Positions 30,015 through 37,874 of a DNA stretch of 47,501 nucleotides are shown piece after piece; position 1 is the stretch's first letter, and the number at the start of each line of letters is the position of its first letter. Location: positions 1 to 47,501 of the forward strand of contig CAYVDB010000003.1 of the NCBI GenBank assembly GCA_964450705.1. The letters run 5' to 3'. The position numbers and the translations under genes are program-made. The DNA is from CAYVDB01 sp964450705. GTDB taxonomy: Bacteria > Patescibacteriota > Minisyncoccia > Phycocordibacterales > Zambryskibacteraceae. The notes under the pieces were generated by a model that did no database searches, was not told the DNA's origin, and worked only from the letters and a program-made list of their open reading frames with translations.

Positions 30015-31956
30015 ACGCCTGATGCTCAATGTCTTTTTTCTTTTTGGGGGTGATGCCGTGAGCTACAAGAATAGTCTCAAACTCATCTCTTTCAATTGTT
30101 TCAACCGCCATAAGTTGTTTGGCAATAGCATCAAGTACCGCTTTGTGTTTTGTAAGAACTTCTTGAGCTGTATCGAGACCGTTTTTCATAAGAAGAGCCA
30201 CTTCTGCATCAATCTCTGCACTAACTTTTTCAGAATATTCTTTATCTTCAACTCCTTTTCCAAAGAGTGCTCGTCCGCCTTGGCCTTCAAGTGCGATGGG
30301 TCCGAGACGTTCTGACATCCCATACTTGGTTACCATATCTCGCGCAAGAGCTGTAGAAACTTGTAAATCATTAGATGGTCCTGTCGTAGTGTCGCCAAAG
30401 ATCATCTTCTCCGCAACAAAACCGCCAAGCGACATTGCAATATCTGCAAGAAACTCTTTTCGGGACTGTAACTTTCTATCTTCAATTGGAAGATTAAGTG
30501 TATACCCTGCGGCACGACCTCGAGAAATTATAGAAATCTTGTGTACCGGGTCGGCATACTCGAGCACAGAAGAAACAAGCGCGTGCCCAGCTTCGTGATA
30601 CGCTGTAATTTCTTTTTCTTTCTGAGAAAGAATATGACTTTTGCGCTCTGGACCAAGCATCACTTTTTCAATAGATCGAATGAGATCGTACTGTGAGAGC
30701 TTGGTGCGATTTTCGCGAGCAGCGAGGATTGCCCCTTCGTTCATAAGAGAGTATAAGTCTGCGCCAGAAAATCCTGGCGTGCGTTCTGAGATAATTTTAA
30801 GATTCACATCTTCTGCGAGAGGTTTTGTACGAGCATGTATTTGAAGAATCTCTTCCCTTTCAGAGCGATCGGGTAGATCAATAGTAACCCGACGATCAAA
30901 ACGCCCAGGTCGTAAAAGTGCGGGATCGAGCACATCAGGACGGTTAGTTGCTGCCATAACAATCACCTTTTCATTCGGCTCAAAACCATCCATCTCAACA
31001 AGAATCTGGTTTAGTGTCTGCTCCCTTTCGTCATTTCCTCCACCGGCCCCAACCCCACGAACACGCCCTACAGCATCAATTTCATCAACAAAGATAATTG
31101 CGGGCGCCGCACGTTTTGCAACTTGGAAGAGATCTCTCACTCGAGAAGCACCCACTCCCACAAACATCTCCACAAACTCAGAACCTGATATCGAGAAAAA
31201 TGAGACCCCCGCTTCACCAGCAACTGCACGTGCAAGTAAAGTCTTTCCGGTCCCAGGTGCCCCCATTAAAAGAACCCCCTTTGGAATCTGCGCGCCAATA
31301 TCGAGAAACTTCTTCGGGTTCTTTAAGAAATCAACTATTTCTGAAAGTTCTTGTTTTGCCTCTTTAACACCCGCAACATCTTTAAAAGTAACTCTCTGCT
31401 TCTTATCGTTAGGTGGAATAATACGAGCTTTCGACTGGCCGAATGTAAAGGCTTGCATCCCGGCCCCTTTTACCTGTCGAGATAAATACCAAATAAATAT
31501 AAATACAATAATAAAAACAATTGGCAGAATAATTGGAAGAAAAGTAACAAGCCAGAAAGCAGCCCCCGACTCTTCCTCAACGGCAATCGAGACTTTTCTC
31601 AAAGCTTCCCCTGACACCCCATAGTTCACCAATGTCTGAGACAAAGCTTCCCCTCCTTCCTTCTTTCCTTCTCGAGAAGAGCCGTCGTTATACTCGATCG
31701 TAAGCTTATCTCCTTCCACTTTAATAGAGCGAACCTGCTCTTCATTTATCTGAGAAGCAAGCGCTGAAATAGGGACTATCTCTACCTCTTTCTTCCCAGA
31801 AGAAATAACTGAATACAGAGACATTATGATAAAGAAAAGAAGGATCGTTGAAACTAGATTACGAAAAATAGGATTGCGAATTTCTGGCATTTTACTCCAT
31901 TCAAGATCTCCCTTTTTCGGTGAAGGTTTTTTATGTTTAGGGGTTGTTGTATTCAT
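30013..31956 (-). CDS. ftsH: ATP-dependent zinc metalloprotease FtsH
   Basis: 647 residues: two N-terminal membrane helices flanking an outside domain, AAA+ module with Walker A GAPGTGKT, Walker B IIFVDEID and the pore/SRH region, then the protease with HEAGH (454-458). FtsH degrades membrane and regulatory proteins. I choose the ATG at 31956 (MNTTT) rather than the upstream MYNPP start because TATAAT (31968-31963) ends 6 nt before it, implying a leaderless mRNA; the longer start would overlap the -10 box. Confidence 0.95.
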   Translation of the reverse strand: MNTTTPKHKKPSPKKGDLEWSKMPEIRNPIFRNLVSTILLFFIIMSLYSVISSGKKEVEIVPISALASQINEEQVRSIKVEGDKLTIEYNDGSSREGKKEGGEALSQTLVNYGVSGEALRKVSIAVEEESGAAFWLVTFLPIILPIVFIIVFIFIWYLSRQVKGAGMQAFTFGQSKARIIPPNDKKQRVTFKDVAGVKEAKQELSEIVDFLKNPKKFLDIGAQIPKGVLLMGAPGTGKTLLARAVAGEAGVSFFSISGSEFVEMFVGVGASRVRDLFQVAKRAAPAIIFVDEIDAVGRVRGVGAGGGNDEREQTLNQILVEMDGFEPNEKVIVMAATNRPDVLDPALLRPGRFDRRVTIDLPDRSEREEILQIHARTKPLAEDVNLKIISERTPGFSGADLYSLMNEGAILAARENRTKLSQYDLIRSIEKVMLGPERKSHILSQKEKEITAYHEAGHALVSSVLEYADPVHKISIISRGRAAGYTLNLPIEDRKLQSRKEFLADIAMSLGGFVAEKMIFGDTTTGPSNDLQVSTALARDMVTKYGMSERLGPIALEGQGGRALFGKGVEDKEYSEKVSAEIDAEVALLMKNGLDTAQEVLTKHKAVLDAIAKQLMAVETIERDEFETILVAHGITPKKKKDIEHQA

Positions 31957-31962
31957 GGGAGG

Positions 31963-31968
31963 ATTATA
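31963..31968 (-). promoter_or_regulatory. -10 box of ftsH
   Basis: TATAAT on the minus strand, 6 nt before the ATG; decides the start codon. Confidence 0.6.
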
Positions 31969-32023
31969 CATGAAATACTATCCTTTGCTAAAAACAAATA
32001 GAGCAAGGATACACGAACTTATA

Positions 32024-32052
32024 TTGACAATATGTATGTATTATGATATAAT
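32024..32052 (+). promoter_or_regulatory. Perfect consensus promoter of the 32081 cassette
   Basis: TTGACA (32024-32029), 17-nt spacer, TATAAT (32047-32052): both boxes match the sigma-70 consensus exactly. Confidence 0.9.
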
Positions 32053-32080
32053 GGGAAAAGAGAATTAACAGGAGCTTTGG

Positions 32081-32335
32081 ATGGCATCGAGCAGACGTCG
32101 TTTCCTATGTGTTGACTGTGGAGTCGACACAGGAAAAATCCACGAGCACTACTTTGTTCACACTGAACTCTGGCTCAGAGTCATGCCTTCTACAACCGGC
32201 ATGCTCTGTATCGGAGATTTCGAAAGGCGCTTGGGTCGCCAGTTGATGTCAAGCGACTTCACCAACGCAACAGTAAATAGCCCTAAATTTGAGGCGAAAA
32301 GCCAAAGGCTCATGAGTCGCCTCACCGCTCACTAA
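32081..32335 (+). CDS. Small zinc-finger-like protein in a monocistronic cassette
   Basis: 84 residues with an N-terminal CxxC (FLCVDCGVDTGKIHEHYFVH), then ELWLRVMPSTTGMLCIGDFERRLGR and SSDFTNATVN. I recognise this as a widespread phage/environmental hypothetical family in which the second cluster is usually CIGC; here it is CIGD, so one expected zinc ligand is missing. Shine-Dalgarno AGGAG (32070-32074), perfect promoter, and a terminator whose stem contains the stop codon. Function unknown. Confidence 0.8.
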   Translation: MASSRRRFLCVDCGVDTGKIHEHYFVHTELWLRVMPSTTGMLCIGDFERRLGRQLMSSDFTNATVNSPKFEAKSQRLMSRLTAH

Positions 32336-32360
32336 GATTCGTGTCTTAGTGAGCGGTTTT
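32325..32360 (+). terminator. Terminator of the 32081 cassette
   Basis: CCGCTCACTAAGA (32325-32337) pairs with TCTTAGTGAGCGG (32344-32356), 13 bp perfect, then TTTT. The stop codon lies inside the stem. Confidence 0.92.
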
Positions 32361-32414
32361 CAATTTCTAAAATTTGAGTTCACTAATAAAATTTGAAATG
32401 ATATTCTGACTCGT

Positions 32415-32858
32415 ATGTCTCTTGTAGAAAACCGCAAAGCTCGCTTTAACTATGAAATCCTAGAAAAAATGGAAGCTGGAGTGGAGCTTCTTGGTTTTGA
32501 AGTTAAATCAGTAAAGCAAGGGCAAATAAGCCTTGAGAGTTCTCACGTAACGATTCGTGGCAACGAAGCTTTTCTTATTGGAGCGACAATCCCGCCTTAC
32601 CAAGAAGCAAATACACCAAAAGAATACGATCCTCGAAGAAATAGGAAACTTCTACTTACTAAAAAAGAACTTCAAAAGCTCGAAAAGCTTGAAGCAACCA
32701 AAGGATTGACAATCATCCCTATTTCGATGTATAATAAGGGTAGAAAAATAAAAATAGAAGTAGCTGTTGCTCGCGGGAAAAAGAAGTTCGATAAACGTGA
32801 CGCTTTGAAGAAACGAGAGAGCGATAGAGAGATACGAAGGACTTTGAAAACAAAATAG
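32415..32858 (+). CDS. smpB: SsrA-binding protein SmpB
   Basis: 147 residues, complete SmpB: OB-type core (NRKARFNYEILEKMEAGVEL, GFEVKSVKQGQ, SLESSHVTIRGNEAFLIGA) and the basic C-terminal tail (KKKFDKRDALKKRESDREI) that enters the decoding centre. It binds tmRNA in ribosome rescue. The tmRNA gene follows 46 bp downstream on the same strand. Confidence 0.96.
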   Translation: MSLVENRKARFNYEILEKMEAGVELLGFEVKSVKQGQISLESSHVTIRGNEAFLIGATIPPYQEANTPKEYDPRRNRKLLLTKKELQKLEKLEATKGLTIIPISMYNKGRKIKIEVAVARGKKKFDKRDALKKRESDREIRRTLKTK

Positions 32859-32904
32859 TTTAGGCATTCCCTGAAAAGACTTGAAGTCTTTTCGAGAAGT
32901 TTCA

Positions 32905-33309
32905 GGGGATGATCGGCCTAGACAAGAAGCGCCATTACTATGATGCGGAGAGGAGCCGAAAGGACTCCTTAATCCCTTTCAAAAACTCAAGTGCAAAATC
33001 AATTGTTGCACGGGCAAATAAAGTAGTTTCTCCATATTTTGGAGCTAATGAATTTGCTTTCGCATACGCTCGAGCGTAATACGTTCGCGGTGCGGCGCGA
33101 TACTAAAAAGTGCCTAACTTTTTAGCTATCGTGATATATCTTTAGGCTACGAAGAGTTGTGTCTCACTTCCCTTCTAAATCAAGAGACTAGAGAATAAAG
33201 AGCTTTCGTTTGTTTTGTATCTTTACTCTCGAAACAATGAAGCAAACTAGTCTCCGTAGATGTCATGGTAATCTCTTCTTGCACGGCGGTTCGATTCCGC
33301 CCATCTCCA
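32905..33309 (+). ncRNA. ssrA: Transfer-messenger RNA (tmRNA)
   Basis: 5' GGGGATG (32905-32911) pairs with CATCTCC (33302-33308, one G-U), with T-arm GGCGG-TTCGATT-CCGCC and discriminator A at 33309. CCA is not encoded. It follows smpB. An internal frame ends at TAA (33077-33079) with the residues ANEFAFAYARA; the resume codon is probably a GCA at 32993, 33008 or 33014, giving a tag of about 21-28 residues. Length about 405 nt. Confidence 0.9.
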
Positions 33310-33321
33310 CAGATAAAGCTG

Positions 33322-33343
33322 CCCCGCCTTGAGCGGGGTTTTG
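33322..33343 (+). terminator. Terminator of ssrA
   Basis: CCCCGC (33322-33327) pairs with GCGGGG (33333-33338), followed by TTTTGCTTT. Confidence 0.8.
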
Positions 33344-33364
33344 CTTTATATGCTGGAGCTATTT

Positions 33365-33452
33365 GGCGGATCGAACGGTCGGAGCGCGACAGTGCGAGAC
33401 GGGGTCGCGAAATTTTTTAGCAAAAAAATTATCGTGACTCGATTCCGCCCAT
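33365..33452. repeat. Hairpin element ending in a copy of the tmRNA 3' end
   Basis: Bounded by GGCGGATCGA (33365-33374) and TCGATTCCGCC (33439-33449). The last 14 nt (33439-33452) equal the tmRNA T-arm/acceptor sequence at 33291-33304. Contains CGAGACGGGGTCGCGA and a long hairpin: GTCGCGA (33404-33410) with TCGTGAC (33432-33438) plus A/T-run arms. Same block order as 23563-23700. The remaining bases to 33474 hold nothing else. Confidence 0.65.
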
Positions 33453-33474
33453 TTTTACCACAAAGGATACTCTT

Positions 33475-34206
33475 TTATTTACTATTTTTTAATAGAAAAC
33501 GAAATACTCCTCTGATAAAATCAATCGGAAAACCCAATTTTTCAAAGATTTTATTAGGAAATATACCTAACATCACAATAGTTGCTAAAACTCCGATAGT
33601 TATAAGAATGTAATTAGAAATTGGTAAATAATATGAAGTAGTCGATAAAGTGATTGAACCCACCCCCACAACAAAAAATAAAATTAGATATTCACTAGTA
33701 TATTCTCTAGGAATATAAAAATTTTCTTTATTTGGATTACCTTCTCTCTGTAAAGATAATTTTATTTTTTCATTAGCCTGCTTGGTAAGTTTATGTGCAA
33801 TTATCCATTTTTCTTTGCTGTAATCACCAATTTCAATAAAATTAACCCAAGGCTCTTTTACATTCTCAATATCTTTTAGTATACGATCATAAGTTTGCAT
33901 CTCTAGCTCATACTCATTCTCATTGGTAGACAATAGGTAGGTTATCCCAATTATCAAGCTCAGAGTTAAGGAGAGTATTCCAATATAGAAATATTCAGTC
34001 TGGATAACAAACCCTATCATTTGTGGAGATAGAGCTGCCGCACCTCCAGCTATTGTTGCTAAATACTTAAATAAAGCTCTTCTTTCTTTTCGAAAATCTT
34101 TTATTAAAGCTAGACGATCATTTGAGGCTCTCTCATAAACCCTGCCTAAAGAGGTGATAGTTCCCAAAGCTTCTTTTTCAAAATCTATCTGATCATCTTT
34201 GTTCAT
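33475..34206 (-). CDS. Four-helix membrane protein of unknown function
   Basis: 243 residues. A charged N-terminal helical segment (about 1-45), two adjacent membrane helices (about 47-90), a cytoplasmic charged domain (about 95-170), then two more helices (about 172-215) and a basic tail. No recognised family, although the topology resembles SLATT/DUF-type small membrane effectors. It lies next to the tmRNA-end hairpin element and is more AT-rich than its neighbours, so it may be acquired. Confidence 0.6.
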   Translation of the reverse strand: MNKDDQIDFEKEALGTITSLGRVYERASNDRLALIKDFRKERRALFKYLATIAGGAAALSPQMIGFVIQTEYFYIGILSLTLSLIIGITYLLSTNENEYELEMQTYDRILKDIENVKEPWVNFIEIGDYSKEKWIIAHKLTKQANEKIKLSLQREGNPNKENFYIPREYTSEYLILFFVVGVGSITLSTTSYYLPISNYILITIGVLATIVMLGIFPNKIFEKLGFPIDFIRGVFRFLLKNSK

Positions 34207-34237
34207 AAAATTTTTTCATAACTAAACGAGATCAAAC

Positions 34238-35185
34238 TTAAAGCTTCTTCCCTCCGCTTGCAAAGATGACCGAGAGAGTTCCGAAAAGTGTAATGTGAGA
34301 GTACACAGCCTCCTTAAAGAAAAAGAATGATGCGGTAAGAACGAGAAATGCAACTGCCGATACTAACCGTGGTCTCCATCCGAAAATAAGAAGGAGTCCC
34401 ACAACTAATTCAACGAGGCCGGCCGAGAGCACCCACATTGCAGGGCTGACTGGAATTGCCGTAGTCATATTGAATTTCTCTACCACAAGGGCAGATATTT
34501 CTGGATTTAAAAACTTTTCATATATTGCAAGATAGGTCATGGCAAGACCAATACTTATTCGGGCGACCACAGGTGCCCACGTTTGCATTTTTAGAGACCT
34601 CGGCAAAAAAGGGATACCGAAAATATCATCAATACCCGGACGACTACTTGCAAAAAATACGAGTGCAATTGCAATCCCGAAGAAATCCAGGTTCCCCAAA
34701 ATATAAGCATCAGAGAATAAAGCAGTGAGGTAAAGGAACGCTGCCCCTGTTGCAGCAAGCCCAGTTAGAAAACCTGAAAGCAAAAAGAACCCCAACACTA
34801 CTTGAATAAGCGAGAAGAGTGGAGTTGCTTCAAGAGCTGGCGAAATCAAAACTCCCGATGTACCTGCGCCGAGAAGCGCAATGCCCAGAGAAAGACGGAG
34901 CATCCATGGAAGCAAGTCTTTGTATGAGCCTGCGCGATTGCCTACTCTCACAAGGTAATCCTTAAGAGAGCCAGACTTTTCATAAATCAAAAAAAGAAAG
35001 CCGACAATAACTATTGTAATTAATATGATAATGAGATTTGAAGCTTGAGATAAAGGCCCCAATAGAAACCCTATATTATTCTCAACATTAGTCCCCTCTA
35101 AGCTTCCCTCAATTACATACCCAACATGAGCACCAACAACAAGTGGCGTTAAGAGAGCAGAAAGAAGAGAAAATATATACTTCAT
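34238..35185 (-). CDS. DoxX-like multispanning membrane protein
   Basis: 315 residues with a signal-like first helix and about eight to nine membrane helices in two repeated DoxX-like four-helix units (LRLSLGIALLGAGTSG and ARISIGLAMTYLAIYEK; VVLGFFLLSGFLTG and VELVVGLLLIFGWRPR). DoxX proteins are quinol- or thiol-related membrane proteins of uncertain role. It precedes a 187-bp gap leading to the divergent TonB-like gene. Confidence 0.7.
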   Translation of the reverse strand: MKYIFSLLSALLTPLVVGAHVGYVIEGSLEGTNVENNIGFLLGPLSQASNLIIILITIVIVGFLFLIYEKSGSLKDYLVRVGNRAGSYKDLLPWMLRLSLGIALLGAGTSGVLISPALEATPLFSLIQVVLGFFLLSGFLTGLAATGAAFLYLTALFSDAYILGNLDFFGIAIALVFFASSRPGIDDIFGIPFLPRSLKMQTWAPVVARISIGLAMTYLAIYEKFLNPEISALVVEKFNMTTAIPVSPAMWVLSAGLVELVVGLLLIFGWRPRLVSAVAFLVLTASFFFFKEAVYSHITLFGTLSVIFASGGKKL

Positions 35186-35304
35186 GTCGAATCTTAATGT
35201 TTTTAATGATTATTATTTTAAGAAACACTAAACTATATTCATACTGAAACTAGCGACGCTTTTTATATAGTAGCAGAAAAGAAAGTGCCTCACTCTAGGC
35301 AACA

Positions 35305-35368
35305 AACTATACCCTTAGGCAAAGGGAGGTGTATAGTTATATAAGCAGGCTCATTTTCAACAAGGAGG
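35305..35368 (+). promoter_or_regulatory. Leader hairpin and strong ribosome-binding site of the TonB-like gene
   Basis: AACTATAC (35305-35312) pairs with GTATAGTT (35331-35338), with inner CCTT/AAGG. AAGGAGG (35362-35368) lies 4 nt before the ATG at 35373. No clear -35/-10 pair was identified in the gap. Confidence 0.6.
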
Positions 35369-35372
35369 ACGT

Positions 35373-36119
35373 ATGCGCGGACAGGTTTTGCTTCTGGAAT
35401 CCGGACGGCACAGCGAAGCCAACCTTCGAAGTAGGTTGGTAAGTCTTCTGCTTCACACGGGGCTGATCGCTCTCGTACTTGCAACTGCGGGGCAACAGGC
35501 GATCACCAGTCTCTCGAAGCCGGAGGAGCACAAGACCACCTACAAGGTCGAACTGCCCCCGCCTGTAATCGAGACCCCGAGAACCGACCAAGCTCCGTTA
35601 CCTTCAATCGAAGTACCCAAGGGGCATCAAGTGATTATCGCCCCGGTCGATATCCCGGATCAACTTCCGAAGATCGACCTCGGCAGAGCAATCACGAACG
35701 CGGATGACTACTCTGGAACGGGTGTACCTGGGGGTCGTGCTCTAGGAAAGGAAGGCCTCGCTTCAAGCGCTTCTGCCATAGCAACACCAGGTAAGGTCTT
35801 CAGTGAACACGAAGTTTCGGAACAAGCTGTTGCCCTTTCAGGGAAAGGCTCTCCGAGATACCCGGACATCCTACGGCAAGCCGGGGTCGAGGGGGAATCA
35901 ATCCTTGAATTCACTGTGGACACGTCTGGTCGCGTCCTCATGAATTCGGTGAACGTGGTGTCCGAAACTCACCCTTTGTTTAGCCAGGCTGGGAAAAACG
36001 CTCTTCTCGGTATGCGTTTCATACCAGCAAAGGTTGGAGAACAGAAGGTGCCCCAGAGAGTGCGACTCCCCTTTTCTTTCAACATTTCTCGGGAGGAAGA
36101 ATCCCACCGCTCGCCTTAG
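35373..36119 (+). CDS. TonB C-terminal domain protein in a monocistronic cassette
   Basis: 248 residues: membrane helix (about 26-44), a Pro-rich linker (VELPPPVIETPRTDQAPLPS), and a C-terminal TonB-like domain (GKGSPRYPDILRQAGVEGESILEFTVDTSGRV, about 153-235). TonB energises outer-membrane receptors in diderms; CPR cells are thought to lack an outer membrane, so this gene is out of place. The coding sequence is GC-richer than neighbours, with a strong Shine-Dalgarno site and a terminator containing its stop codon, all suggesting transfer from a diderm such as Acidobacteria or Proteobacteria. Confidence 0.85.
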   Translation: MRGQVLLLESGRHSEANLRSRLVSLLLHTGLIALVLATAGQQAITSLSKPEEHKTTYKVELPPPVIETPRTDQAPLPSIEVPKGHQVIIAPVDIPDQLPKIDLGRAITNADDYSGTGVPGGRALGKEGLASSASAIATPGKVFSEHEVSEQAVALSGKGSPRYPDILRQAGVEGESILEFTVDTSGRVLMNSVNVVSETHPLFSQAGKNALLGMRFIPAKVGEQKVPQRVRLPFSFNISREEESHRSP

Positions 36120-36131
36120 GCGAGCGGTTTT
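36107..36131 (+). terminator. Terminator of the TonB-like cassette
   Basis: CCGCTCGCC (36107-36115) pairs with GGCGAGCGG (36119-36127), loop TTA, then TTTTC. The stop codon TAG (36117-36119) lies within it, as in the 32081 cassette. Confidence 0.92.
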
Positions 36132-36177
36132 CTTATAGAAGTCTATTAAAATAAAAGATAAACAAAAAATCGTAAGG

Positions 36178-36183
36178 TATACT
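36178..36183 (+). promoter_or_regulatory. -10 box of the 36191 gene
   Basis: TATACT, 7 nt before the ATG; a leaderless transcript is predicted. Confidence 0.55.
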
Positions 36184-36190
36184 ATCTTCT

Positions 36191-36754
36191 ATGCCCCGAA
36201 AAAAAATAATTTCAATTGTAGTTCTTGCTCTTATTCTTATTGGACTCATATGGGTATCTCGTTCACGGGAAATAAATATTCAAAAAGATACAAAAGAATA
36301 CTCTTCACTATCTTATGGGATATCGTTCTCGTACAACGACATATACCATATTGAAGAAAAAAATACCGGAAACGGTGAACGTTCTCGACATACCATTATC
36401 CTTACAGAAGATACCGAGGAAAATCGTCTAGTCCGCGAAGGAAAGTCTCCCCCACGAGAAGGCCCGACCGCGATTTCTATTGATATATTCCAAAATCTAG
36501 AGAAACAATCAGTTGAATCGTGGATAAAAAATACAAGCGACTCGAATTATAAACTTGGTGATGGTACTTTAGTTCCCCTGACACTTAATCAAAAAGATGC
36601 ATTCAGTTACCGATGGTCTGGACTCTATGAAGGAAACTCCGTTGTATTTACTCACAAAGATAATATCGTCATGATGAGCGTTACTTTTCTCACTCCGCAG
36701 GATCAAATTCTTACAGATTTTGAAACACTTCTTGCTACGATAAACTTTGAATAA
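36191..36754 (+). CDS. Membrane-anchored extracytoplasmic protein of unknown function
   Basis: 187 residues: basic N-terminus, membrane helix (about 6-23), then a domain with the YSSLSYGISFSYND motif and a C-terminal beta/alpha unit (VMMSVTFLTPQDQILTDFETLLATINF) typical of PsbP-like or lipoprotein-type solute domains in Gram-positive bacteria and CPR. It overlaps the PLD gene by 8 bp, so the two are co-expressed. Confidence 0.7.
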   Translation: MPRKKIISIVVLALILIGLIWVSRSREINIQKDTKEYSSLSYGISFSYNDIYHIEEKNTGNGERSRHTIILTEDTEENRLVREGKSPPREGPTAISIDIFQNLEKQSVESWIKNTSDSNYKLGDGTLVPLTLNQKDAFSYRWSGLYEGNSVVFTHKDNIVMMSVTFLTPQDQILTDFETLLATINFE

Positions 36755-37823
36755 TACAAACTGGAAATTCTACCTAAAAAGCGAAGACGCGTGGCGCGCA
36801 ATGAAAGAAGCGTGTCTTAACGCGCGCACGTCAATTGATATTGAACAATTCATTCTCGAAAAGGACGATATTGGGGGAGAATTTTTTGAAGTCTTAGTAC
36901 AAAAAAGAAGGGAGGGTGTACGAATCCGAATTCTATGCGATATGGTCGGAAGCTATGATACATTCGCCTCTTCTATACCCGAGGCACTACGAGACATCGG
37001 TATAGAAATTAGATTTTGGAATGTAATAAAGCCGTGGAGGGCGCACACTTTTTTCTCTTGGTTTTTTAGGGATCATAGAAAAATAATGGTTGTTGATAAA
37101 TATATAGGATTTACTGGAGGGGTAGGCATCAGAGGAGACTTTCGACTCTGGAGAGATACTCACGTGAAAGTAACCGGCGCGGTCGTGGAAGAAATGCAAC
37201 ACTCTTTTGAAGAAATGTGGAGTGCTTCAGAAGAAAGGAATGCGCTAAAAAGAATTAGAAAAACGCGTCGCTTTACTAAAGGCTTTTCTTTTGTGACTAA
37301 TTCACCGTTTCTCAAAAAACGTTTCTTTTATCAAGAGCTTGTCCAAGCAATACGTAATGCGCAAGAAAGTATATACCTTACTACCCCATATTTTATACCT
37401 GACAGGAGATTAAGAAGAATTCTTATAGGCGCTTCAAAACGAGGGGTTGAAACCATAGTACTTGTGCCAAAACAATCAAATCACATATGGGCAGACAGAG
37501 CAGGACAGGCATACTTTGAAAAACTCCTAAGACATGGAGTAAAAATATTCTTCTACAATGGAGAGATGCTTCATGCTAAGACCGCTGTAATTGATACCGC
37601 TTGGGCAAGTGTCGGTAGCTTTAATTTGGACTCTCTATCAATTCTTTATAACTATGAAGGAAATATTGTGAGTACCAAGAAGGAAGTTATTGAGGAGGTA
37701 AGAGGTTTCTTCTCAGAAGACCTCCTTAAGTCAGAAGAAATAACCTACGAACATTGGAAAAATCGATCTAAAAGAGAGAAACTCTTGGAACACCTGACTC
37801 TCCCTATTCGTAGATTTTTGTAA
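36747..37823 (+). CDS. Cardiolipin synthase-like phospholipase D family protein
   Basis: 358 residues with two HKD motifs: HRKIMVVD (H110, K112, D117) and HAKTAVID near residue 272, each followed by the usual GSFN/GG elements. These transfer phosphatidyl groups to make cardiolipin or cleave phosphodiesters. It lacks the N-terminal membrane helices of full cardiolipin synthase, resembling the ClsB-type short form. Start is TTG (36747), 8 bp inside the previous gene. Many CPR bacteria lack complete lipid synthesis, so it may modify host-derived lipids (inference). Confidence 0.9.
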   Translation: MNNTNWKFYLKSEDAWRAMKEACLNARTSIDIEQFILEKDDIGGEFFEVLVQKRREGVRIRILCDMVGSYDTFASSIPEALRDIGIEIRFWNVIKPWRAHTFFSWFFRDHRKIMVVDKYIGFTGGVGIRGDFRLWRDTHVKVTGAVVEEMQHSFEEMWSASEERNALKRIRKTRRFTKGFSFVTNSPFLKKRFFYQELVQAIRNAQESIYLTTPYFIPDRRLRRILIGASKRGVETIVLVPKQSNHIWADRAGQAYFEKLLRHGVKIFFYNGEMLHAKTAVIDTAWASVGSFNLDSLSILYNYEGNIVSTKKEVIEEVRGFFSEDLLKSEEITYEHWKNRSKREKLLEHLTLPIRRFL

Positions 37824-37874
37824 AACTATTGCGAGAGCGGAAAAAGAATGATATACAGTATCTACTAAATTATC

